From: Endomychus coccineus
Taxonomy: Eukaryota; Arthropoda; Insecta; Coleoptera; Endomychidae
Length of the DNA stretch: 64,000 nt
Direction: 5' to 3'
Assembly: GCA_958510875.1 (NCBI GenBank)
Contig: OY294071.1
Span: forward strand, 33,138,581-33,202,580
Both the position numbers and the translations under genes were made by a program. Positions 1-15,765 of this stretch are shown here, in pieces. Numbering within the stretch: position 1 is the stretch's first letter; every line of letters begins with the position of its first letter. Below the pieces are notes generated by a model. That model did not search any database, was not told the DNA's origin, and worked only from the letters and a program-made list of their open reading frames with translations.

Positions 1-47
1 TACATATAATTCTTACCTGCGTCAAGAATCATTATTATGTCAGTAAA
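1..47 (+). repeat. Fragment of the dispersed PLE-tail repeat
   Basis: The first ~45 bases (TA-rich start followed by GTCAAGAATCATTATTA) match the outer part of the repeat also seen at 12310-12350 and, reversed, at 15685-15730. In those copies this stretch lies directly outside the motif GGGAAATAGGTCAC, so the window appears to start inside the terminal region of a Penelope-like element. Confidence 0.55.
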
Positions 48-1150
48 GTATAGAACCGTTAAATAATCTATCTATAAATACCTCGTTTCCTCGCTGGAAC
101 AAACAAATTCAGATTCAAATTGCAATCTACCCCGAGGATGCCAATTGTAATGGTTGGCAAAACGTCAGCCTCTAATCGTATTCCTGTGGTGCAAAATCTA
201 TCCAAGAGTATTGAAGGATTTAAAGTCGCTGAGAATGCGATCATAAACACTTAGATTCATGACATTTTGTTCGACGACCATTCCCATTTAAATACTAATG
301 CTTCTGCTACTCACGATAACACGAATATCTAAATCATTAAAGGATTTCCGTACACCTTTATCAAGATTTACCAGCAAATCAGTCTCGTTCGTTAGAAGGT
401 GGTTTGTATTTGAGCATTTGAAAGTTCAGTTTGACTTTAATCAGATCCTCTTAACAGGAATATTTCTTGTTAACTGACCTATGATATGATATTTATTTAT
501 TCATCCATTGCTAAGCTGCTAACATGCAATTGTTTGATTGATTTTGAAGAACCTACTTGATTCATAGTTAATGTATGATTGACATTTGGAATCACTATTC
601 ATCCATAAATTTCTTAGAATTTATGGCCGTGACATTCGAAATTTCGATTTCTTGGAACTAGAAAATTCAGATTCGGGCAACAACGTGCACTTAATTTCCA
701 CCACAACACAGATTAGGGATATCTTATCTTTGAGTATACTGATGAAATTGTTATAATAAGACATCGTATAAGTACTAGAAAATAGAGTAGGATGTTGATA
801 AAACAATCGCTCAGGATAACAAACCAAACCAGGGATTTCTTATGAGAGTTCAAATGTATATTTAATTACCAAGATTATTATCTGTGCCATGAAACTCATG
901 AAATACCAATGTTTTATTGCTTCTTTGAAAAGCAATAAGGGACCATGAGAACCACAGCAATGAGAAACAGCCATACTGTATCAATGATGAACAAATTAAT
1001 TCATGAAAGAACATTCAGATATACTACTGCTTAATTTACAGGTCCTTCACTGACGGAAGTCGATATTTAAATGGTTTTCTTTGAAAATTTGTATTCGGGA
1101 GTTATCCCAAAAGTTTGTTTCAGCTAAAATATTTTCAGTTATTAGCAAGT
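48..1150. other. Unassigned AT-rich sequence
   Basis: Only short ORFs without recognisable domains occur here. I see no gene, RNA or repeat that I can support. Confidence 0.5.
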
Positions 1151-1188
1151 TCCGGTTACACCGGAAATTGATCCCAATTTCGTTATAA

Positions 1189-2890
1189 ATGGGACACCCT
1201 ATTTATTCATTTATTAACTATCATTTTGCCAATACGCTCGACTTATTCCTCACTAACAATCCAGATCCCTATGAAGTAAAGGTCCGTGCTCCATTTGGAA
1301 ACTCTGACCATTCACTGTATCACTCCACGAACCAATCCAACACCTCTACGCAGTTTGGAATTACAACTCAGCTGACTGGGACGGTCTTTGCATGTTTTTC
1401 TCCGAGTTTCCTTGGAGTATGATCTCGGATATTATCAGGCTAGGAATGGAAACTTAATACCCCATACCAATAAGCCAACGTCATCTGGTGAACGATGGTA
1501 CATAAAATCTGTTCTAGGGCTAGCTTATCGAATGCCCGAATGGCTCCCGTTCGTTTTGGAGTTTCGCCAAAGCAATTGGTAGTAATTTCCCTCCCCTAAC
1601 CAAAGATGATGGCACACTGGCTACTACACCACAAGGCAAAGCCAACCTTTTTGCTGGAATGTTTGCAGCTAATTCCACTTTGGATCTACAAGGGAAGGAC
1701 CCTCCCACGATTGCTGCCATCGATAGCCATATGCCTGAAATTGTCTTTCGTCAGCGCACAATTAGGCGCATTCTGCTTGATCTCAATACCATAAACTTCG
1801 TTTTCTGCAGATTGTTTACCCTTTCATAAAAACTTGGTGTGTTTCCTTCCAGCAGGAAGACAGCTAGAGTGCAACCAATTCCAAAAAAAAGAAAGAAGAC
1901 CCTTCCTAATAATTATATACCCATTATGGAGAAATCAATCAACATCGAGCTCATCCAATACCTAGAGAGTTCCAGAATTGTGAATGGCAGAAATCTATTG
2001 AAAAACATGGGGAATCTCTTGCTGTAGCATTGGATATCTCCACAACATTTACCGAGTCTGACACCAAAGCCGTCTTGGGAAACTTCCGTCATATGGTTTG
2101 CCGCCTCAACTTTGTCGCTTACTATCGAGTTTTCTCTCAGATAGGTCACTCCATATGGTGGTCGACGGAGTACCCTCCGATGCAATAGTATCAACGCTGG
2201 TGTTCCACAGGGACCTGTCTTGGCATCAACTTTATTTCTGCTCCGTATAAATGATCTGCTGGAAATGACCAGTTTTGCCGATGATGTAGATCTGGCAAAG
2301 CTTTTGTAATGGGGATCTGATCATCTAGTAGTTCAATGCAACCGAAACTCAAGCTTGCGTCTTCTCCAGCAATCATGTGAGGGCCATTGCGAAAACCGCT
2401 TCTCAAAAACTTGGTTATTTTATTCCGTGTCAAGAGCTACTTTGCATACCAGCAGCTCCTCATAATATACAAAGCACAGATTCGACCTGTCCTAGAGTTC
2501 TGTTCACATGTTTGGAGTTTGGCTTCCAAACATACGCTGAACCTTTTGGTTCTATCCAGAACTATTCGTCTAAAATCGTAGAAAGGTGGGAGATCTCTCC
2601 CTTATTTATAGATATTTCCATGGTAGGCGTTAATCAGAAATCTCGTCTGTTGTTTCACCACAAGAAATTCCAGATAAGCGTACTAGACGAGCTTAAATTA
2701 GTCACCCATTCATTGTCAAGCTCGAGACCTGCCGAACTTCTTCCTCCCAGACTTCATTTTTCTATCGAATAGCGAAGTTGTAAAACTCTATGGCTACAAC
2801 CTGCAAACCTTCAAGAAAAATCTCCTCTCCCAACATTTCACCGCTGGCTCACAAAAATTTAGTACAGGCAACCCCACAGAATCACAATTT
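1189..2890 (+). mobile_element. CR1/Jockey-like LINE, decayed copy 1
   Basis: Broken frames carry the end of an apurinic endonuclease domain (LDLFLTNNPD followed by GNSDHS, about 1225-1320). Reverse-transcriptase pieces follow (about 1840-2345), then the family C-terminal region (AQIRPVLEFCSHVW, about 2470-2515). Many frameshifts and stops interrupt it, and the RT core VALDIS is followed by decayed sequence. The same family recurs at 12.9-14.0, 35.9-38.0, 41.8-42.6, 43.7-44.1, 50.0-50.5 and 61.8-63.2 kb. This is the only copy in the window that retains an endonuclease piece. No RNase H domain is visible after the RT, which fits CR1 or Jockey clades; the exact clade is not resolved. It is not functional. 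Confidence 0.85.
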
Positions 2891-4875
2891 GCCAATAACG
2901 GGTTACACAGTTTCATAAAAAGTAAATAAATTGAATTAACTAGCATCGAAGATATTGCTACAAATAACATATATCAATGAAATAATTCAAAATAAACTTA
3001 ATTAAAAACCCCAAGTCTGTATTATTCACATGTTAATAATAATATTAAATCTAAATACGTATGACATATCTCGGTAAATACTTTCAAAACAGAGTAAATC
3101 GTATCTTTTGGAACAAAAAACAATCTGAACTCATATATTAATAATTGAACACCTAAAAATATAAATTAAAGAAATCTGAAGTTTATAGTCTAGAGTGTGA
3201 GGACTGTGCCTTGTATAAAATTGGACACAGTTTTAGCAAAGGTTCCTAAAACATGGAGAAGTTGCAGGCTCAAAAAAGAGGACTCTAACTGTGTTGCCAG
3301 CGTGGTTAAAACTTTTTTACCATTAATTATTAAAAATTAAATGTTACGAATTCGAGTTTCATTCCTCCAACTCCTCATTAAAATTCTCTAATTGCTTAGT
3401 AACTTAATGCTAATGCTTATTGCAATTATTCAACCCCTGTCATGTTTATCCCCATATTCAAATTGCAATCACACATGTTGTTGTTAGCTTATATTTGACT
3501 ATAAATATCTTAAGATTTTTTATGTTTATTCATTCATTTGTATTGTTTTTAAGATGATACGCTAGTTGTTGAAAATATGGCCACGCTAGTGTTTCTATGA
3601 TAAAAACAAAGTAGTAAAAAGTGTTTTATTATATCAATTGTATTTTTATTATACTGTTTAAGAAATCTATTTACTCGATTAATCAAAAATTACACACTGT
3701 ATTTAAATGACTTGTTGAGAATACGGACAAGTATGAAATGAATCCCAAACAACGTGAATGCAATGTTGATGTAATTTCCTATGGATTAAATTTTAACTGC
3801 ATCAAATGTGGTGTCTGGGTTAGGGAATAGAGGTAAAACACGGTACGTCTAGTATTGATCAATGAGGGTGAATTTATAACAGGAATTCGTGTCATTCTAC
3901 ATCTGCAATACATCAAATATCTAAATCTACATACAAACAGTGATTTACATTCAAATCTACTTACCTGATATGTAATAGTTTCGCACATGGTTTAATTAAA
4001 TGATAATATTTGTAAATAATTAACATTATTGAGTATGAGTGATGATATGCCTTGTTGAACAGTAGAGTAATTGCTAAATGTTCATGTTTTTGATTTGTTG
4101 TTAGAGCATTGGGTTAGTATAGCTGCTATGTTCTATTTTGAGCTTTACATTTAGCAAACACCGACTTTCGACATCAATGTTATTCTAGGTAATACACAAC
4201 AAATACTGTTTCGTTTTGCTGTCTTACTTCCGTTTAGCCTAGATATTAACCCTGGTGCTTCTCATTCTAATAATGTCAAAACTGGACGACAGAGGGGAGA
4301 AGTATTCCATCACAAAGTTAATGGTTTCTTCTTTTCAAAATTACACATAAATGCGTATTCGATGTGTCCATTCATATATTTACCTCGAAAACTATGATTA
4401 TTTGGATACAATTGAATTAATTCTTTGTAATGCGAATAATCGTAGTCTTACAGGTTTCTATAATTGTTTGAGGTCCTGGTACATAGATGTCACGTCAATC
4501 TGATTTTGTCCTTATCTTTATTTGGAAAAATATCGAAATGTCTTGCTTTGTTACAACCCCAGGGGTATGAATTATTGAATGACGAATAAACAAAAATTCC
4601 AGATTGTCGCTGGAAGCTATACTACTGATATTCATTTTGGACATATTTTTCTTCTCAAACATTGTTTTATGGACATGACCTGAATTCAGGATCTCGACAT
4701 TCTGTAACTTGGTCCGAATGAATGAGATCAATCTAAATCCTCAATTTAGAAGTTTAGGGGAAGTCCGGGAAAAATTAACAAGTCAACGTTTGGGGAGTTG
4801 CAGGAAGAGAATTAGTTGACATAGAAATGAAACAACATTCATGGGAATCATTAAAGTTATGAAATAGAAATTATT
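2891..4875. other. Unassigned AT-rich sequence
   Basis: About 2 kb with only short, unrecognised ORFs on either strand. I see no conserved domain, RNA gene or clear repeat. Confidence 0.5.
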
Positions 4876-4879
4876 TTGA

Positions 4880-5335
4880 TGACCAAGTTCTTCAACTTCA
4901 TCGTGAAGACATTATAAATTAAGAAATGTTTAAAAAAGTATGATATAAATGTTGCGCATAAACCTGCTAACGCTGCTAAATATTTTTCAAATCTAAAACC
5001 TTTAATACCTAAAGATAAACAAACCCACACAGTATACAAATCAAATTTTGCCATGGGACTTATACAGGAATCTCTAAACAATGTTTACAAAAAACAATGT
5101 ATGGCCATAAGTATAGTACTAGAAACAAAAACTTAGAAAATTCCACCGGCCTTGCTAAACATTGCTTTCATTATAAGCAGCAATTCGATTAGAAAAATGT
5201 TAATATTTCAACTAAGGAAACCAATTATCATAAAAGATCTATTCTGGAGATGATTCACATAAAACGTGACTCCAAGTCTGTAAATCATAAAACAGATATT
5301 CAGTCATTAAGTCAGATTTATACTAATTTAATTAA
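4880..5335 (+). pseudogene. Penelope-like element, GIY-YIG endonuclease remnant
   Basis: Frame-shifting translation gives, in order, VAHKPAN..KYFSNLKPLIPKDKQ, a VYKI-type start of a GIY-YIG domain, HKYSTRNKN, TGLAKH and a terminal block (HKRSILEMIHIKRDSKSVN) ending in YTNLIN and a stop. This order is typical of the C-terminal GIY-YIG endonuclease of Penelope-like elements, which follows their RT. The upstream RT is absent here. Several frameshifts and stops make it a pseudogene. The element's 3' tail follows at once and is then interrupted by the R4-type insertion. Confidence 0.75.
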
Positions 5336-5580
5336 TTAAAACCCTTGCAAATTCCTACATGCGTCTTTATAATGTTAAAAGTATATTTTAAGTAGAATGC
5401 TCAAATAGCGATATTTCTAATAAGGTCTGACAACCTTTTTCTATTACCTCATAAATCTTTAACATCTGGTTCGAAAGTGAATACTTGAGCGTCATATTTT
5501 TTGGTTTCAGTGGTATACAGAGTTTGATTGAAATGAGTTCGTTTATTATAAGAAAACTGCTAAGCAGTGGATTCTTGATA
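5336..5580 (+). repeat. PLE 3' tail, left part (split by the R4-type element)
   Basis: This stretch matches 56572-56820 closely (shared blocks such as CCCTTGCAAATTCCTACATG and CATCTGGTTCGAAAGTGAAT). It runs directly on from the GIY-YIG remnant. The matching tail resumes after the second TA tract at 9533, so the two parts were once continuous. Confidence 0.8.
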
Positions 5581-5583
5581 CAT

Positions 5584-5584
<1 letters not shown>

Positions 5585-5670
<86 letters not shown>
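5585..5670. repeat. (TA)n microsatellite, 3' side of the R4-type element
   Basis: An almost pure AT dinucleotide run of about 85 bases abuts the 3' end of the retrotransposon. Long IYIYIY reading frames over it are artefacts of the repeat. Confidence 0.97.
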
Positions 5671-9765
<4,095 letters not shown>

Positions 9766-11040
9766 ATAGAGTATAATTAAAATTCTTTCTTAGATGTTTC
9801 TAAATCATGTCTAATATATTTTCTGATCCTACAATCATACATTTTCAGAAGTGTCCGAAAGATATTTAAGAACAACAGTGAAGGAAGTCAGTGATCGATT
9901 GATCACAGTTCATTCCAATTAATTCTGAGTGGTACATATAAATTTCTTGAAAAATATTTTATTTTCAACCTGGATCCATTCGTCGTCGTTAACTTCAGGT
10001 TTTTCCCCTCACAAACATTTTTACACCGTCAACTATGTGCCTTTACAGCTGTTAAAAAAATTAAAGAAGAGAAAAAGAGAAAACTACTGATTAGATCTGA
10101 AAGGATCTATTTACGCTGCAAAGTAGTTGTTCAATAAAAGAGGGAGGCCTTAAACTATGAAATTATTTATTTTATTTCATTGCCATTTCCTTATATGTAG
10201 TTCATAAAATTCCAAAAATATGCTATCAAAAATAGGCAGAAACTTAAATATAAAATAAATTTTACGGTTACGGTAAAACATGATAACGTTTAGAAAAAGT
10301 TTATTCGATAAACTGCTGAGGGTGAATTCCTGGCGATAAATTTTCTGAACCCCAATTGAGAAGGTGGATTTACGTCCAACCCAATTTGTATAATTATTTG
10401 AAAGTTTCTTGTGCAAGTAATTGTTGGGCGGTTAAACCATTTAAAATGACCTTAGTCTTTCAGAATATCGTTACTAAGACGGAAACAACTCGAAGGCGGC
10501 ATCTTGCAAAGAGCAAAGGTACAACACGATAGCCAGCAAGGATGTAATCTGCTTAGGGATATTAGTCTAACAACTCTTGTTGATCTTCATTCGAGAGGAA
10601 TAAATGCCACTAATCTGTGATGTATACACAAATCTCCTCCAGCCACATGCGGTGTAACATGTGTTCACATCGATGAAAATACCCCTGATTATGCAATTTA
10701 TGCCCGAAAAAATACGAACTAACAATTTAATAAAACGGTTACCTCCGACATTGTTACGACTGTATTTTATGGAACAATTAGTCTTTTGGTACATATTTTG
10801 ACCATAACATACGTCGGGTCTATTCTGTTCTCATCCATTACTCTTTTATTATAAAGGATGCGATAATAACCACGGAAAACTCAAGTAAAGCAATAGTATA
10901 TAAATACGTGATTTAATTTAATTTTACTTGGGTTCTACTAATCATTAGCAACTGATCTCAAACAACTGCCTCCCTCGTCAATATTACGGAGGATATTGAA
11001 TAACTAAGAATAATGTTAAAACACAAGTACCCTTTTCCAC
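9766..11040. other. Unassigned AT-rich sequence
   Basis: Short ORFs only, none with recognisable domains. No repeat or RNA gene that I can support. Confidence 0.5.
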
Positions 11041-11189
11041 CAGGGCCGTCGCTAGAGGCCGGGCGAGGCTGTTTTTGTAAAGTAAACTAAAAAGTAAAAC
11101 ATAGCGGTCTGGTGCGTCAGTCTGCTAGCGTAATTATAATTGGAGAGCATAGAGGGAATCGTGGAGCACTTCGGTATACGAAGCTAGTT

Positions 11190-11990
11190 TCATTGCACTC
11201 CTTCAAAAGTATTCAGATTTTTCTCGGCTTCAATGATGGTGTGATTTCTTCTAAGGCGTTGTATGCCCGAAGTATTTGATTCTGCTGACGAGTGTGTCTT
11301 CGCAGTCATTGAGCAAGTGTATCGGGGTTTCTTCTGCTTCATTGTAGAATCTATCCCATCGTTTTCTAAGCCTAATTTCTTCATATGATCATTGAGTTTG
11401 CAGTGTCTCAATCCTTTTATTATTCTTAGGTTGTTCCTTCTTTTCCTTATGCATTCCAAGATATCCTTTCCCCTAAAGTTGTTTAAGAGAATCTTGGATT
11501 GTCTGTGTTATTGAGGTAAACCCAATGTTTTGTTCTGAGTTCTTCATTTTCTGCTCTAAGAATTTGTATAGGGTGGGTTCCTATAACGCAGAAGGAATCC
11601 GGTCCGGCATTTCCGCCATGCAAGGGCGTCCGCTTGTTCATTTCCCTCAATTCGTGTGTTGGGACCAAGTGGAGGATGATCCTATTCTGCATTTCTAAGA
11701 TATTTAATTTGGTTAGTTAGTGATGATGTTGGAGCTCAGTGGTTTTATGGCTGCTTGATTGACGACATGATGGCTATGTCCTCCTTAGATCTTTTGTCCA
11801 AATTGAGTTGTGCACATCTCTCAATTGCATGGACAGATCAGTTGACTTCTACTTCTTTTTTTGTATGATCTGTCCTCACTTCCCGAACGTCCTACAGGGA
11901 TTTACATTCTTATTCATTTGATGGTGAGTGGTTGTGGAATTCAAGAACGAATTGCTGGCCTTAAGTGTATTAGTTGAGGCCAACAAAGAC
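11190..11990 (-). pseudogene. LINE remnant with RNase H and C-terminal region
   Basis: Broken minus-strand frames contain pieces of the RNase H domain of I/R1/Jockey-type LINEs: ECAQLNLDK-like and QAALKAL-like segments near 11700-11850, then a decayed HLVPTHE...NE block (RNase H VPGH motif) and GPDSFCVIG, near 11560-11690. Downstream come RKRRNNLRIIKGL and GHCKLNDHMKKLGL-like segments, which resemble the region after RNase H. It is distinct from the RT-only LINE family common elsewhere in the window. Multiple frameshifts mean it is dead. Confidence 0.65.
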
Positions 11991-12214
11991 AACATGAATT
12001 CGCCTTTGAAAATCGTAGGATATAATAGAATCATTGAAAATACTTGCGATCTAGTATGACACAGCAGCGGTTAAGTGGCTTATCGATAATATCTATAGAT
12101 CATTGAGATGGAAAATGATTTTTTTGCACGAAAGTATTTTTAATAAACACAGGGACTTCTTACTTTTACGTTAATTGATAGTTTTTTTTTCAAGTCATGA
12201 TAATAACTAATTAT

Positions 12215-12335
12215 ATATAAAAATTCTCGGGAAATAGGTCACATTAACACTTTGTTTTAAATATTCGTCTTAAACAAAGTGTTAATGTGACCTATTTCCC
12301 GAGAATTTTTATATATAATTCATACTGGGTCAAGA
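12215..12335. repeat. PLE-tail palindrome
   Basis: Two ~46-base arms reading ATTCTCGGGAAATAGGTCAC... outward to inward are inverted about a ~13-base centre near 12267. Each arm is the terminal motif of the PLE tail seen at 9740-9760, 15735-15760 and 56990-57015. The right arm continues into the outer tail sequence (GGGTCAAGAATC). This looks like two tails joined head to head. Confidence 0.85.
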
Positions 12336-12414
12336 ATCTTTATTATAATAACTAATAAGGACCGGCACTTACAGAATTTGCCTCGGGCGGCCAAATGTCT
12401 GGGGACGGCCCTGT

Positions 12415-12895
12415 TTACCTCTATAGATTTTCAAACTCCCTGCCCAATTTTGCCAGCCTCCTTTTGTTTTTGCACTAGTTGTTGTCCGCAGACAGTAAAA
12501 ATCGTGGTAACACGTCAAATTATACTCCAAGTCATTGAAAGTTCAGAATTGACAACATAAGTGTTTTACAACTCGTGGTTTATAGGTACTTATAATCAGT
12601 GGGCAATTCCTTGGAAGTCAACTTTGATTTCTTCTTCATACCCCTTGATATCTCTTCTTCAACATTAGGCTCGCAGTTATGCCAAAACTTAGTGAAACAG
12701 TGCTTGAAACTTCCTTCGATATATTTAGCAGTGATTAATATATTTTCCATCTCTTCCGATGTGCTATTTATAATACATCTTTGAACACCCCCACACCATT
12801 TCTGTTGCATTGAGGCACTGCGATATGGAGTTAATTGATCGATTACATACATCTTCAGTGGTTTATTTCTAGAAAATATTAGGTAGGTATTTTTT
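12415..12895. other. Unassigned sequence
   Basis: Two overlapping opposite-strand ORFs (12580-12900 minus, 12599-12784 plus) show no known domain. Nothing further can be supported. Confidence 0.4.
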
Positions 12896-12899
12896 TCCA

Positions 12900-14010
12900 T
12901 ACTTTGACTACAGAAGAGGGAAACCTATAATGTTCGAAGAACATCGTATTTTTCTTGAAGGTTTGGAGGTCTCCAGCTTGACTAGCTTCAGTTCGCCTGG
13001 TTCGTCTATCTGGAATCTCTCGTGGTGGAACAACAGACGAGATTTCTGATGAATAGCGATCATAGAAATATCTTCAGAAAAGGGAGAGATCACTCATCTT
13101 TCCACCATGTTTTAGAGAGATGAACGAATTCGTAAGAGTGACATCATCAATCAGATGAATACGTTCTTCGAGATAGAATTCAAGAGCTTCAGCGTATATT
13201 TGGAGGCCGAACTCTAAACATGAACATTACTCCGGGACAGGTCGAATCTGTGCTTTGTAGATTATGAGGAGTTACTGGGATGTAAAGTAGATTTTGGCAC
13301 GGAATATAGAAACAAGTTTCTGTGAAGCGGTTGTCGCAATGTACTTCACATGATTATCTCATGAGAGGGTGATGTTGGTGGTAATGCCGAGAATGGATAT
13401 GGAAGGACTTCATAGGAATAGTTTTATCTGACATTATCATATTAGGGATTGTAGGATCGGCCTTTCTGGAGAAGATGCAAGCTTGAGTATTGGTTGCATT
13501 AAACTCTACTAGATTATCAGATCCCCATTTCAAAACCATTGCCAGATCTTCATTGATTGCGTCAACCTGTCTCTGTCTTGCTCTCCAGGCTTCATTAGAT
13601 GGTATAGGGGCTCTAGATAAAAAAGCGCTATGAAGTGTACCATCATCTCTAAAGCTGTGGACGGGACAGGTGGTCACTTCCAGCAGAGCGTTGATATGGA
13701 AACATAAATAAAGTTGGTGCCAAGGCACATCCCTGTGGAACACCAGCGTTGATAACCATTCTATCGAATATCTATCGGAGAGATAAGTAAGCGACAAAGT
13801 TGAGGCCGCAAACCATATGACATAAGTTTCCCAAGAAGGCTTTGGTGCCAGACTCGGGCAAATGCTTTGGAAATATCCCCATATTTTTCAATAGATTTCT
13901 GTCATACATGTGTTAAGTTGGCAAGCAGGTGTCCTGGTCATCTCTGCTGAAGAAAGCCATACTTCCGGTCATTCACGAGTTTGGAGCTCTCTAGGTATTG
14001 TATAAATAGC
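12900..14010 (-). mobile_element. CR1/Jockey-like LINE, decayed copy 2
   Basis: A 5'-truncated minus-strand copy of the common LINE family. From the 3' end (12900) it shows the family terminus (complement of CATACTTTGACTACAG), the C-terminal SRLLFHHERF region, then NATNTQACIFSRKADPTIPN and DLAMVLKWGSDNLVEFNA near 13400-13560. The RT part follows (CPVHSFRDDGTLHSAFLSRA, where the expected F/YADD is FRDD), and then SDRYSIEWLS near 13760. It has frameshifts and a substituted catalytic motif, so it is not functional. Confidence 0.85.
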
Positions 14011-15650
14011 ACCAAAATAATGATGTTACTTAGATACTTAGTCAAATTTAATGTTATGCTGTTTCAATTATTCTTGTTCTTGTTTCCTCATGAACCGAAT
14101 TTTCTTTGTAGATTCATTTGATAATTCCATAAGACCTCTACCAGGATCACCTTTTTACACTGGACACCAATATTACACAAAACGACTCAACGCAGCCTTT
14201 AAATAAATTGAATTCACGTAATTGTTATTGCAAAGTCTGCAGCGTTATGTGTTTATTTATGAAAATGAAACATTAAACACTCATCTACAATGATGGGAAT
14301 AAGGTACTTAAAAGTTACGATGTTTGTACATGTCGTAAACCTTATTCCTTATTGCTATCTTGTCAAAATTAATTGTATTATACTTCGCTCTGATGAACTG
14401 TCAAAATTATAGACAAACAATTAAATTTACTATCATGGTACTGTATGGACGTCATTCAAATCTTAAAATAAGAAAAAAAATAGTCTACATCGATTCAGAA
14501 ATATTAAAAACTGATAATTTCCCGAAAATCCGAATAAAATATTTTAGACAGATTACAGTACTTTCGTTGCACTATGTATTGTTAAATAAGTGAAGAGGGC
14601 CTTCAGTAAGATATAGTTGTTGCGCGAAACGAAAATTACCATTTTGAGATTTTTCGGAATATCTTCAAAACGAAAATACTTCTTTTGCCAAATTGTTTTG
14701 TGGTGTATAACGCTACCTCGATTTCATCAACTTTGTATTTGGTGAAGTAACAGAATAAATGGCGCCTTGTATCAACTAAGAGAAACGACGTTACTGTTTA
14801 TAATGATAGTATCTGAACATTTACATTTGAATATCCCTATCCAATATAAAAGTATCATGTTAAAAGTCTGTCGTTGCAAAGCCAATTCGTCCCGAAACTT
14901 GGAAAACTTTTGAAACATTCTTTTACATTTCTTTGTTGAATGCTGTTGAAACTTAAAATAGATTTTCAAGGCGCTGTACTAGACTTTCCATAAGATAAAA
15001 ATTAAAACGTTGGTAGAAAAATACTAAGATACATATTAACATCGTATTTTGAAACTTGTTTCAAGCTGTATTCTATCACACGCTGTGTGTATTTATGATG
15101 CATTATTAGCGGCAGTTTGAGAATTGGTTGTTGATAACAGTTTGTATTCACAATGAAAACATCAGTGGGGAAAGGTACTTTAGGACGAAACTGATGGAAA
15201 TCCCCACGAGACGAGGGAAGAATGGACATGCATGTGCTGTCGATAAAAGAGGATTACAGGAAGGCATTTCAAGTGTAGGACCCGAGGATACCATACGGTA
15301 TACTACTATAGACCAACTCAAGACGGATGTTCGCTTTAGCAACCATAATATACACTGGCCGAAGCTTTTCAAAGAGATTTCACCTTCGGGTTACTTTATA
15401 AACAAACTAAATAATGTTACGACCATGAATGGTTTAAAATATTTGCTTTTTTGATCGGACGCTATTGTTATGTCTCTTCAATGTGTGCAATCAACTGTAC
15501 TTTATAACAAATTTATTTGAAAGCACTCTTACGTCTATTCTACAGTATGTATGCACATTTTTTTCGATAAGTTTTATTAGATTAGGAACATCTTAATGCT
15601 ACATCTTTTGCGGTTCTTAAAATCTTGGTTGATTATGTAATGAAAATTCT
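14011..15650. other. Unassigned AT-rich sequence with one 108-codon ORF
   Basis: Contains a 108-codon plus-strand ORF (15128-15454) and an overlapping 74-codon minus-strand ORF (15148-15372). Neither shows a domain that I recognise, and the region has no other gene-like signal. I cannot tell whether either is expressed. Confidence 0.4.
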
Positions 15651-15654
15651 TCTT

Positions 15655-15765
15655 GACGAAGTGTAATTCTTATTCAGTTCACTAGGTTCATAATTAATAA
15701 TGATTCTTGACCCACGTATGAAATATATATAAATTCTCGGGAAATAGGTCACACTAACACATATA
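15655..15765 (-). repeat. PLE-tail fragment serving as target of the long-TIR transposon
   Basis: Reads on the minus strand as the PLE terminal repeat (GTTAGTGTGACCTATTTCCC, then TATATA and GGGTCAAGAATCATTATTA). The sequence stops at ACACATA, where the transposon begins. The same motif in the intact tail near 56980 reads ATAAGCATATGTGTTAGTGT, so insertion occurred at the TA within the ACACATATGC region. Confidence 0.75.

Noticed and set aside
15128..15454. 108-codon ORF as a host gene
   Set aside because: No domain, a competing ORF on the other strand, and no supporting signals. Left as unassigned.
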